21,744 bases of DNA, from NCBI GenBank assembly GCA_905215645.1, contig CAJMQS010000034.1, positions 1 through 21,744 on the forward strand, given 5' to 3'. Positions 12,826 through 20,320 of this stretch are shown here, piece by piece. Position numbers and translations under genes: made by a program. The notes under the pieces are model-generated. The model worked only from the letters and a program-made list of their open reading frames with translations, had not been told where the DNA came from and did no database searches. This DNA is from an uncultured bacterium (GTDB lineage: Bacteria; Bacillota; Negativicutes; Acidaminococcales; Acidaminococcaceae). How positions within the stretch are numbered: the stretch's first letter is position 1; the number at the start of each line of letters is the position of its first letter.

Positions 12826-14952
12826 TTACAGATGCAGTACGCGGGATTTGATTTCTTTGGTCTTCCCCACGTTCCAGAAGTTTTCTCCCAGATAACCGCA
12901 GGTCCGCCGGGTCACGTTCATCTTAGACTGATCCTTGTTGTGGCACTGGGGGCATTCCCATTCCAGATTGTCGTTGATCTGGATTTCCCCATCGAAGCCG
13001 CACACCTGGCAGTAGTCGGATTTGGTGTTGAATTCCGCGTACTGGATGTTGTCGTAGATGAACCGGACCACATCTTCGATGGCGGTGGGGTTCTTCTTCA
13101 TGTTGGGGATCTCTACATAGGAAATGCAGCCACCGGAAGAAATGGGCTGGAACTGGGCTTCGAACTTGAATTTGCTGAAGGCATCGATGGGTTCCCGCAC
13201 ATCCACATGGTAAGAGTTGGTGTAATACCCCTTGTCGGTGATATCCTTGATGGTGCCGAACCGTTCCTTGTCGATCCGAGCGAACCGGTAGCACAGGGAT
13301 TCTGCCGGAGTCCCGTACAGGGCAAAGCCCAAGCCGGTCTTGGCCTTCCATTCATCGCAGGCCTGGCGTAGCCGCTTCATCACCCGCATGGCGAATTCTT
13401 CCCCCTCCGGAGTGGTGTGGCTGCAGCCTTTCATGGCTTTGGTGCATTCGTACAGGCCGATGTACCCCAGGCTCAGGGTGGAATAGCCTCCTTCCAGCAG
13501 TTTGTCGATGGTTTCCCCTTTCTTCAGTCGGGCAATGGCGCCGTTCTGCCAATGGATGGGGCTTACATCGCTGCGGATGCCCTTCAGGGCGTTATGCCGG
13601 ACCATCAGAGCTTCGTAGCACAGTTCCAGCCGTTCATCCAGCAGCTTCCAGAACTTCTCCTCGTCCCCTTTGGCAATGATTCCGATCTGGGGCAGGTTCA
13701 GGGACACAACCCCCTGGTTGAACCGGCCTTCGAACTTGTAATTGCCCTTTTCATCCTTCCAGGGAGACAGGAAGGACCGGCAGCCCATGGGAGAGAACAC
13801 GTTCCCCTGGTAGATTTCCCGCATCTTCTTGGCAGAAATGTAGTCCGGATACATCCGTTTGATGGAGCACTGGACCGCCAGCTTGGTCAGGTAGTCGTAT
13901 TTGCCACCCTTCAGGCAGTTGAATTCATCCAGCACATAGACCAGTTTGGGGAAGGCCGGGGTCACATAGACGCCCACTTCGTTCTTGATGCCTTCCAGCC
14001 GCTGCCGGAGGATTTCTTCGATGATCTGGGCATTTTCTTCGATGTATTCATCCTTGGGGTCCAGATGCAGGAACAGGGTCACAAAGGGAGACTGTCCATT
14101 GGTGGTCATCAAGGTATTGATCTGGTACTGGATGGTCTGGACGCCGCTGGCCAGTTCGTCCTTCATCCGGCTGTCCAGGATGGCTTCCAGTTCTTCTTCC
14201 GGCAGCTGGCCATGGGTGGTTTCGATCAGGCGCTTGCGGAATTTTTCCCGGCTCCGGCGGAGGTATTTGCCCAGATGGGATACATCTACGGACTGGCCCC
14301 CGTACTGAGCAGAAGCCACAGAAGCGATGATCTGGGTCATGACGGTGCAGGCCACCTGGAAGCTCTTGGGGCTTTCGATCAGCTTGCCGTGCATCACCGT
14401 GCCGTTATCCAGCATATCTCCCAGGTTCACCAGGCAGCAGTTGAACATGGGCTGGATGAAGTAGTCCGCATCATGGAAGTGGATGACACCCTGGTCATGG
14501 GCCCGGGAAATCTTTTCCGGCAGCACTACCCGGCGAGTCAGGTCACGGGAGACTTCCCCTGCGATCAGGTCACGCTGGGTGGACACCATGACAGCATTCT
14601 TATTGGAGTTCTCTTCCATTACGTCCTTGTTCTTGTTGCTGATCAGGCTCAGGATGGAATCGTCAGTGGTATTGGCCTTACGGACCAGAGCCCGGTTGTA
14701 CCGGTAAATGATATAGGCCTTAGCCAGTTCATAATGGCCCCGGACCATGATCTGTTTTTCCACCATATCCTGGATGTCTTCCACCAGGAGTCTCTTTTTG
14801 TTCTTATGTTCTACGAAAGAGGCAATCTCTTCAATATCTTCCTGTCCCAGCCGTTCCTTTTCTTCTACGGCTTTGTTAGCTTTGGATATGGCTGTGACGA
14901 TCTTGTTCCGGTCAAAGGCAACCGTTGAACCGTCCCGTTTGATAACCTTCAT
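12826..14952 (-). CDS. nrdD: Anaerobic (class III) ribonucleoside-triphosphate reductase
   Basis: 708 aa. An N-terminal ATP-cone (about 1-90, MKVIKRDGSTVAFDRNKI) provides allosteric control. The catalytic barrel follows, and the C-terminus carries a zinc site (Cys648, 651, 667, 670) and RRTCGYLG, whose Gly686 is the radical site. It reduces ribonucleotides to deoxyribonucleotides under anoxia. The frame is open ten codons further, but the ATG at 14952 has GGGGAGGAAG four nucleotides upstream and matches family starts. Expression is probably controlled by NrdR through the boxes at 15102 and 15144. Length and motifs are complete. Confidence 0.97.
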   Translation of the reverse strand: MKVIKRDGSTVAFDRNKIVTAISKANKAVEEKERLGQEDIEEIASFVEHKNKKRLLVEDIQDMVEKQIMVRGHYELAKAYIIYRYNRALVRKANTTDDSILSLISNKNKDVMEENSNKNAVMVSTQRDLIAGEVSRDLTRRVVLPEKISRAHDQGVIHFHDADYFIQPMFNCCLVNLGDMLDNGTVMHGKLIESPKSFQVACTVMTQIIASVASAQYGGQSVDVSHLGKYLRRSREKFRKRLIETTHGQLPEEELEAILDSRMKDELASGVQTIQYQINTLMTTNGQSPFVTLFLHLDPKDEYIEENAQIIEEILRQRLEGIKNEVGVYVTPAFPKLVYVLDEFNCLKGGKYDYLTKLAVQCSIKRMYPDYISAKKMREIYQGNVFSPMGCRSFLSPWKDEKGNYKFEGRFNQGVVSLNLPQIGIIAKGDEEKFWKLLDERLELCYEALMVRHNALKGIRSDVSPIHWQNGAIARLKKGETIDKLLEGGYSTLSLGYIGLYECTKAMKGCSHTTPEGEEFAMRVMKRLRQACDEWKAKTGLGFALYGTPAESLCYRFARIDKERFGTIKDITDKGYYTNSYHVDVREPIDAFSKFKFEAQFQPISSGGCISYVEIPNMKKNPTAIEDVVRFIYDNIQYAEFNTKSDYCQVCGFDGEIQINDNLEWECPQCHNKDQSKMNVTRRTCGYLGENFWNVGKTKEIKSRVLHL

Positions 14953-15010
14953 GGCGCTTCCTCCCCTTGAGCTTTTACACATTTATTATCTTTTAAGAAT
15001 GACTATTGAT

Positions 15011-15039
15011 ATTATACGATAAAAGAGGCAACTGTACAA
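15011..15039 (-). promoter_or_regulatory. Proximal promoter for nrdDG
   Basis: On the minus strand TTGTAC (15039-15034), a 17-nt spacer and TATAAT (15016-15011), about 60 nt before the nrdD start. Confidence 0.65.
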
Positions 15040-15101
15040 ATGATTTTTTCAGTTCTCTCTCTTCGCTGATAGTAATGATACACCAAAAAATGGATTTCGA
15101 C

Positions 15102-15117
15102 AAGCTATATATAGTGT
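15102..15117. promoter_or_regulatory. NrdR box 1
   Basis: AAGCTATATATAGTGT closely matches the NrdR consensus ACACTATATATAGTGT. It lies 42 bp, four helical turns, from box 2. Confidence 0.75.
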
Positions 15118-15125
15118 GTATATTC

Positions 15126-15131
15126 ATTATA
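15126..15131 (-). promoter_or_regulatory. Distal -10 element between the NrdR boxes
   Basis: A perfect TATAAT on the minus strand lies between the two NrdR-like boxes. With a 17-nt spacer, its weak -35 would fall inside box 2, which is the arrangement expected of an NrdR-repressed promoter. Confidence 0.45.
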
Positions 15132-15143
15132 TTGACGAGAAAA

Positions 15144-15159
15144 ACACAATAGATAGTAT
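15144..15159. promoter_or_regulatory. NrdR box 2
   Basis: ACACAATAGATAGTAT fits the NrdR consensus less well than box 1 but keeps the ACAC start and the AT-rich centre. It overlaps the presumed -35 of the distal promoter. Confidence 0.65.
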
Positions 15160-15236
15160 GTTCTTTCAAGAAATACGCCTGTTACGTTTTCCGTCTAAAA
15201 ATGCGTTCCTGCTATCTTCTGTTTTTGGCTTCTCCT

Positions 15237-15276
15237 AAAAAAACAGATGGTGGAATCAGCTTTTCCACCATCTGTT
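15237..15276 (-). terminator. Intrinsic terminator after the AbgB-like gene
   Basis: AACAGATGGTGGAA (15242-15255) pairs perfectly with TTCCACCATCTGTT (15263-15276). Read on the minus strand it is followed by seven T residues. It ends the 19.2-15.3 kb operon. Confidence 0.9.
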
Positions 15277-15319
15277 ACAGATTTTCAGTTTACAGTGAAA
15301 CCAGGTAACACTCGCGCAG

Positions 15320-16510
15320 TTACTTTTCTTCCGCCGCCAGCCGGTCCCGGAATTCCTTCTGGATGGAAGCCAACTCTGCCGGATCATCGATCAGTTCCAG
15401 GACCGTATCCGCCAGGATCTTAGCGCCGAAGACCACAGCCTGATGGGCCTCCTGGCTTTTCCCGGCAGCAATGAATTCGGGAGAATGGGAGCTGGTCCCA
15501 TCCGGTACGAAGGCCACCCGGATGCAGGAACCCGGGACCCGGTGCATCACATTGGCAAAGTCCGTGGATCCAGTGCGCTGCCGGGGCGGCTGGCAGTTAG
15601 GGGCCTGGAGCTGGTGGGCATATTTCATCAGCACATCATTCAGCTGGAGATTGGGGATCTTGTTATCCAGGATCTTCCCCACCTTGGCTTCCACCGTGGT
15701 TTCCGTCATCATGGCCGCCCCTTGGAAGATTTTCTCCAGGCGGACCATCAGCTCTTTTACCGCTTTCACCGTATTGGCCCGGACCATCACCTGGGCTTTG
15801 GTCAGGCTGGGCACCACATTGGCCGCTGTCCCTCCTCCATCAGTGATATTGTAATGGAGCCGTACATCATCGGTCACATGTTCCCGCAGGCACTCCATCC
15901 CATGGAAAGCCAGGCACATGGCGTCCAGACTGCTCCGGCCGGCTTCCGGCTTCAGAGCGGCATGGGCGGCCTTGCCGTGATAGATCAGGTCATATTCAGC
16001 ATTGGCCAGGCATTTGATATCCGTCTGGGTAGCCGGTCCCCCGTGCATCATCAGGGCTACATCCAGTTCTTCGAAAGTACAGCCATTCTGGATCATGATG
16101 TATTTGCCGCTGATGTTCTCTTCTCCGGGAGTCCCGTAGACCGTCAGGGTAAAAGGCCGGGTTCCGGCAGCTTCCTGGATGGCCACGGCAGCCCCCAAGA
16201 TCCCCGGTCCCTGCATCTGATGGCCGCATCCATGGCCCATGCCCGGCAGGGCATCATATTCACACAGGAGCCCCATATTGGGTCCCCCTTCCCCGTTTTT
16301 CCATACAGCCCGGAAGGCCGTTTCCAGCCCCCCCACTCCTCGGGTCACGGTAAAGCCATGGGCTTCCAAATAATCGGTCAGCAGTTTGCTGGCAAAGACT
16401 TCATGGGGTCCGATTTCCGGATGGTCAAAAATGGTATCTGCCATCTTTGTCAATTCAGGAGCCTGTGCATCCACACAGGCATTGGCTTGGGCAATTTGCT
16501 GTTCCAGCAT
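15320..16510 (-). CDS. M20 amidohydrolase, AbgB/PM20D2-like
   Basis: 396 aa. CEYDALPGMGHGCGHQ (83-98) is the diagnostic block of AbgB/PM20D2-type M20 proteins, with Asp86, Cys95 and His97 in metal-binding positions; TPGEE (127-131) holds the catalytic Glu pair. AbgB is a subunit of p-aminobenzoyl-glutamate hydrolase, and PM20D2 relatives cleave dipeptides. Cytoplasmic, no signal peptide. AGAGGAGG precedes the ATG by seven nucleotides. It is the last gene after a CPG2-like peptidase and a YfcC-type transporter, and a strong terminator follows it. Likely releases glutamate or another amino acid from an amide; substrate not shown by the sequence. Confidence 0.9.
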   Translation of the reverse strand: MLEQQIAQANACVDAQAPELTKMADTIFDHPEIGPHEVFASKLLTDYLEAHGFTVTRGVGGLETAFRAVWKNGEGGPNMGLLCEYDALPGMGHGCGHQMQGPGILGAAVAIQEAAGTRPFTLTVYGTPGEENISGKYIMIQNGCTFEELDVALMMHGGPATQTDIKCLANAEYDLIYHGKAAHAALKPEAGRSSLDAMCLAFHGMECLREHVTDDVRLHYNITDGGGTAANVVPSLTKAQVMVRANTVKAVKELMVRLEKIFQGAAMMTETTVEAKVGKILDNKIPNLQLNDVLMKYAHQLQAPNCQPPRQRTGSTDFANVMHRVPGSCIRVAFVPDGTSSHSPEFIAAGKSQEAHQAVVFGAKILADTVLELIDDPAELASIQKEFRDRLAAEEK

Positions 16511-16529
16511 ATTTCATCCTCCTCTGATT

Positions 16530-16564
16530 CTCTATACTCTTCACTCTTTACTCTGCACTCTCAC
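16530..16564 (+). repeat. Five-unit heptamer tract (CTCTNNA)
   Basis: Five consecutive 7-nt units (CTCTATA, CTCTTCA, CTCTTTA, CTCTGCA, CTCTCAC) fill most of the 56-nt gap between the transporter and the AbgB-like gene. The period matches the GAC-ending tracts elsewhere, but the core differs. They leave the ribosome site of the downstream gene intact. Confidence 0.65.
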
Positions 16565-16566
16565 CG

Positions 16567-17988
16567 TCACATGGGTCCCAGATGGATCAGCTGGGCGATA
16601 AAGGCCATCACACAGCCGGTGATCTGCCAGATGACGAACAATTTCCACATAAAGCGCATCCACCGGTCATAGGGGATATTGGTGACGCTCAGGGTCCCCA
16701 TGAGAGCCGTGGAGGTAGGCAGGATGTAGTTACAGAACCCATCCCCGAAGTTAAAGGCCAGGACGGTGGTCTGCCGGGTAACCCCCAGCACGTCCGCCAG
16801 AGGGATCAGGATGGGCATGACGGCCACAGCCTGCCCGCTGCCAGAAGTCAGGAACACGTTGATGATGGTGTTGGCCAGGACCATGCCAGGAGCAATCACC
16901 ACCGGCGGCAGGCCGCTGAGGATTTCCGCCATGCTGTGCACAATGGTATAGGTAATGTGGCCGTCATTCATGACACTGCTGATGGCCGTCGCCATGCCGA
17001 TGATAAAGGTAGCCCCCAACATCTTCTTGCTGCCTTCCAGGATGTCCTTGCAGACCCCGTTGGGGCTGGTCCCGATCACCAAGTCTGCAATCACCGCATA
17101 GGTCAGGAAAATGGCTGCCATATGGCTCATGCCCCATTTCAGGGCAATGGCCCCATAGATGATGGCTGCAAAGGAGATGATCAGGAGCACCAGCGGGATG
17201 AGCATCCGCCCAGTCAGATGGCTGGCTTTTTCCAGGTCCATGCCGGCGGAATTGTCTTTCATCAGCTGGTCCAGATCATACATGGGGCTGCTTTCCGGAT
17301 TTTTCTGCACTTTTTTGGCATACCGGATCAGATAGATATTGGTCACGATATAGAATACCACAAAGCACACCGCCCGATACCACAGGCCGGAATAAGTGGG
17401 CAGCTCTGCAATGCTCTGGGCCACCACCGTGGTGAACATGTTGAAAGTCCCGGTGGAGAAACCGATGGCCCCACCCAGGACCATGATGGCTTCCCCGGTA
17501 ATGGAATCCAGCCCCATGGCCATGGCCAGCATCACCATCACCGGTGCAAAGGGAATGAAGGTATTCACTCCTTGGGTGGTGCAGATCAGGCCGAAGATCA
17601 GGGTCAGCACCGGGATGAAGATTTCCAGCCGGTTGGAAAATTTCCGGGCTCCTTTGGCCAGGATAGCCTGGAGAGCGCCGGTTTTGGTCACCACGTGGAA
17701 GGCCGCCCCGGCCATGAAGATCACCATCATCAGGTCGATCCGCTTGCTGAAAGATTTGATGATGTAAAGGGGCACCAGCAGCGGGTTCACCCCGGAATTC
17801 TGGATATAGCGGAAAGTGGAAGGATTGACCACCTTCCTCCCAGCCGCATTCTTGACGAAATCATAGGTCCCGGCAGGGACCACCCAGGTCAGCAGCACCC
17901 CTACCAGGATCATGATGAAGATGATGATGAAGGTATGGGGGAATTCCATCTTTTTGACCGGCTGCAGCGCCGTTTTCTTCTGTTCCAT
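16567..17988 (-). CDS. YfcC/DcuC-superfamily transporter
   Basis: 473 aa with about 12 hydrophobic segments. The opening FPHTFIIIFIMILVGVLLTW with VVPAGTYDF is typical of the YfcC (DcuC-like) family, as are the TQGVNTFIPFAPVMVMLA and SGSGQAVAVMPILIPLADVLG re-entrant segments. Members are predicted carboxylate, amino-acid or peptide carriers of the inner membrane; specificity is unproven. It lies four nucleotides after the CPG2-like gene, so it is coupled to a peptidase and probably imports the substrate of the two flanking M20 enzymes. It occupies the place that AbgT, a different family, holds in the E. coli abg locus. Confidence 0.88.
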   Translation of the reverse strand: MEQKKTALQPVKKMEFPHTFIIIFIMILVGVLLTWVVPAGTYDFVKNAAGRKVVNPSTFRYIQNSGVNPLLVPLYIIKSFSKRIDLMMVIFMAGAAFHVVTKTGALQAILAKGARKFSNRLEIFIPVLTLIFGLICTTQGVNTFIPFAPVMVMLAMAMGLDSITGEAIMVLGGAIGFSTGTFNMFTTVVAQSIAELPTYSGLWYRAVCFVVFYIVTNIYLIRYAKKVQKNPESSPMYDLDQLMKDNSAGMDLEKASHLTGRMLIPLVLLIISFAAIIYGAIALKWGMSHMAAIFLTYAVIADLVIGTSPNGVCKDILEGSKKMLGATFIIGMATAISSVMNDGHITYTIVHSMAEILSGLPPVVIAPGMVLANTIINVFLTSGSGQAVAVMPILIPLADVLGVTRQTTVLAFNFGDGFCNYILPTSTALMGTLSVTNIPYDRWMRFMWKLFVIWQITGCVMAFIAQLIHLGPM

Positions 17989-17992
17989 GCGA

Positions 17993-19171
17993 TCAGTCCT
18001 CTCTTTCAGCCCAGCGGCCAGCTTCCATGAACATCCGGGTCAACAGATACATCCGGGGAACTACGCTGCTGACCGAAGCGCATTCCTGGGGCGTATGGTT
18101 CTTGCCCCCCTTGACGGCGCCGAAGCAGTCCACGGCTACAGCTCCTGCCGAGGCAGCCCAGTTGGCATCAGAAGCACCGCCTACGGACCGGACCACCAGT
18201 TTCCGGCCCAGTTCTCCATAGATTCCCTGGGCCAGTTCAATCAGCCGGTCCGTCCCCGGATTGGGGGAAAAGGGCGGATTGCCTTCCTGCAGGTCCACTT
18301 GTACCTCCGTCCCTGGGATGGAGGGATGGGAAGCGATTTTTTCCGCTTCCTGGCGCACCCTTGCGATTTCTCCCCGGTCCGTCACCCGGAGATCCGCCAC
18401 CGCAGAGGCGTGGGCTGGAATGATATTTTCCCGTTCCCCGGCCTGGAGCAGGGTAAAATTCAAAGTCGTCCCTCGATCCGGTGCTTCCAGCTTCTTCATC
18501 TGCTGGATCTGGTACAGGATTTCCATCAGGGCGCTGGCGCCTTTTTCTGGAGCATTCCCGGAATGGGATGCAACACCCTTAACTTCCAGTTTCAGCAAAT
18601 TAGATCCTTTCCGGGAACGGACCAGCCCATCTCCTTCCTGCCCGGATTCACAGCAAAGGTAACAATCATGCTGGGGAGCCAGCCGGGCGATCAGCTTCCG
18701 GCTGCTGGGAGAAGAAATTTCTTCATCCCCGTTGAACAGCAGGGTGATCTGTTCAAAATCCTCAAAATGGAGTGCCCGCAGCTGCTTCATGGCGAACAGC
18801 ATCATATTGACGCCGCTTTTGCAGTCAGCCGCCCCCGGCCCTTTGGCCCAGTCGCCTTCGATCCGAAACGGCCGTTCCGCCACGGTCCCTTCCGGGAATA
18901 CGGTATCCAGATGGGCACTGGCCATCACTTTCCCTTTGCCCTTCCCCTTGAAAACAGCCAACAGATGGCAGCCTTCCTGGGGATCCTCCATAGGGATCTT
19001 CTCCAGGGAAAAAGGCTGCAGCGGTTCCAATTCCTTCCACAAAAGGTCCGCCACCTGATTGATGCCCTTTCCGTTCCGGGATCCACAGTCCACATTGACC
19101 AGTTTCTCCCAGTTGGCGATGTACGCGGGAAGCGCTTTTTCACAAGCCTGATATAATTTTTCGTTTTTCAT
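17993..19171 (-). CDS. M20 metallopeptidase, glutamate carboxypeptidase (CPG2)-like
   Basis: 392 aa. SAHLDTVFP (His87, Asp89), GPGAADCKSG (Asp116), NGDEEIS (Glu150, Glu151), ESG (Glu175) and NHTPQE (His359) supply the full di-zinc ligand and catalytic set of CPG2-type M20A peptidases. CPG2 removes C-terminal glutamate from folates and related amides. No signal peptide, so it would act on imported substrate. First gene of the operon, coupled to the transporter by a four-nucleotide gap. GGGGGAG sits just before the ATG. Glutamate release is an inference from family and context. Confidence 0.9.
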   Translation of the reverse strand: MKNEKLYQACEKALPAYIANWEKLVNVDCGSRNGKGINQVADLLWKELEPLQPFSLEKIPMEDPQEGCHLLAVFKGKGKGKVMASAHLDTVFPEGTVAERPFRIEGDWAKGPGAADCKSGVNMMLFAMKQLRALHFEDFEQITLLFNGDEEISSPSSRKLIARLAPQHDCYLCCESGQEGDGLVRSRKGSNLLKLEVKGVASHSGNAPEKGASALMEILYQIQQMKKLEAPDRGTTLNFTLLQAGERENIIPAHASAVADLRVTDRGEIARVRQEAEKIASHPSIPGTEVQVDLQEGNPPFSPNPGTDRLIELAQGIYGELGRKLVVRSVGGASDANWAASAGAVAVDCFGAVKGGKNHTPQECASVSSVVPRMYLLTRMFMEAGRWAERED

Positions 19172-19217
19172 GATACTCCCCCATTCAAAGCCGGATCATA
19201 CCAGCTTCCATGAGATT

Positions 19218-19247
19218 ATTGTAAGATATACCGATCATTCATTCCAA
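19218..19247 (-). promoter_or_regulatory. Promoter for the peptidase-transporter operon
   Basis: On the minus strand TTGGAA (19247-19242), an 18-nt spacer and TACAAT (19223-19218), about 47 nt before the CPG2-like start. Confidence 0.5.
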
Positions 19248-19265
19248 TTGTATTCTTTAACGTTC

Positions 19266-19290
19266 TGATAAATTTTATCAATCATGATAA
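19266..19290. promoter_or_regulatory. Interlocked TGATAA operator candidate
   Basis: Three half-sites share one stretch: TGATAA (19266-19271), TTATCA (19275-19280) and TGATAA (19285-19290). The first and second form a palindrome with 3-bp spacing, the second and third one with 4-bp spacing. The position between divergent promoters, close to both, suits the LysR regulator encoded next door. Confidence 0.55.
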
Positions 19291-19298
19291 GAATCCAG

Positions 19299-19326
19299 CT
19301 GATTTCAAGAGAACAAATGTTATAAT
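19299..19326 (+). promoter_or_regulatory. Promoter for the LysR regulator
   Basis: TATAAT at 19321-19326 is perfect; the best -35 (CTGATT, 16-nt spacer) is weak. It lies about 40 nt before the start codon. Confidence 0.45.
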
Positions 19327-19366
19327 AGGTACAAATTAGGAAAAACAGGATCTGGGGGGAGGCATC

Positions 19367-20293
19367 ATGAACCTGAATTTTAAACAGCTGCACTATCTCT
19401 GCGCACTGGCGGATACGAGGAATTACCATGCTGCTGCCCAAAAGCTGTTCATTACCCAGCCTACCCTCAGCATCGCCATCAAAAATCTGGAAACTTCTCT
19501 GGGGACCGTGCTCTTTGTCCGTACGGCCCGGGAAGTGGTCCCTACGGAAGCTGGAAAGATTGTCATCGCCTATGCCCGCCGGATCCTGGAACTGGATCAG
19601 GAAATGTATCAGAAACTGGGGCAGCTCCGTCAGCCTTCCAAACAAGAACTGCGGATCGGCACCTATCTCATCCTATATGCCCTGCTGATGCCCACCCTGA
19701 TTGCGGAGTTCCACCAGCTCCACCCGGAAATCAACCTGGCGACTCTCCACTGCCACTATGCGGCCCTGGAAAAGGCCCTGCTGAAAAACAATCTGGATCT
19801 GATCCTCTGCGTCCAGGATGAGCCCAATCCCCTCCTGGACAACATCCATTTGAAAAAAGAGCATCTGTTGGCAGCTCTTCCATCCGATCATCCCGCCTGT
19901 CAGAAGGCCAAACAGCTTCCGGATCTTCCCTTCCCGTATCTGGACATCCGAGAACTGAATGGAGAACACTTCTATTTCCAGTATCCCCATCAACAGATCC
20001 GCTGGCAGGAAGACAAGTTACTAGAAGCCAAAGGCTTCCAGCCGGGAAAGATCAAGGAAATCGACAGCATCGATCTTTCCGTCCGCTTGACTTCGGAAGG
20101 CCTGGGTGTCGCCTTCACCATGGAATCCTATCTCAAGGCTCTCCATGTCCAGAAACCCATCCGGTATTTCATCACCGGAGATCTGAAGACCTGTCCCTGG
20201 CTGACCATCTGCGTCCCCCGGGGCCATTCACAGCTCCCGGTGATCCGTGACTGCATCCGCCTGCTGAAAAAAGAAATACAGACCCTATGCTGA
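19367..20293 (+). CDS. LysR-type transcriptional regulator
   Basis: 308 aa. The N-terminal winged helix-turn-helix (about 5-62) reads FKQLHYLCALADTRNYHAAA, then KLFITQPTLSIAIKNLE and FVRTAREVVPTEAG, the LysR pattern. A substrate-binding domain follows from about residue 92. GGGGGGAGG sits four nucleotides before the ATG. It is transcribed divergently from the CPG2-YfcC-AbgB-like operon, the usual arrangement of a LysR activator and its target and the layout of abgR with abgABT. It probably binds the interlocked TGATAA sites at 19266-19290 and responds to a metabolite of the imported substrate. Confidence 0.92.
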   Translation: MNLNFKQLHYLCALADTRNYHAAAQKLFITQPTLSIAIKNLETSLGTVLFVRTAREVVPTEAGKIVIAYARRILELDQEMYQKLGQLRQPSKQELRIGTYLILYALLMPTLIAEFHQLHPEINLATLHCHYAALEKALLKNNLDLILCVQDEPNPLLDNIHLKKEHLLAALPSDHPACQKAKQLPDLPFPYLDIRELNGEHFYFQYPHQQIRWQEDKLLEAKGFQPGKIKEIDSIDLSVRLTSEGLGVAFTMESYLKALHVQKPIRYFITGDLKTCPWLTICVPRGHSQLPVIRDCIRLLKKEIQTLC

Positions 20294-20318
20294 TTTTTGC
20301 TCAGCTGGGTCTGTATTT
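20274..20318. terminator. Bidirectional terminator between convergent genes
   Basis: AAATACAGACCC (20274-20285) pairs perfectly with GGGTCTGTATTT (20307-20318), with an inner GCTGA/TCAGC pairing. T runs follow in both directions. The left arm overlaps the last codons of the LysR gene; the right flank reaches the CoA-transferase stop. Confidence 0.85.
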
Positions 20319-20320
20319 TT

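Noticed and set aside
12205..14928. Long plus-strand open frames of 388 and 503 codons opposite nrdD-nrdG
   Set aside because: They are antisense to a complete, motif-rich nrdDG operon and encode no recognisable domain; high GC at third positions leaves the opposite strand open.
16582..18030. Plus-strand open frame of 482 codons opposite the YfcC-type transporter
   Set aside because: The translation is a His/Gln/Gly/Asp-rich shadow of a membrane protein gene and has no ribosome site or domain.
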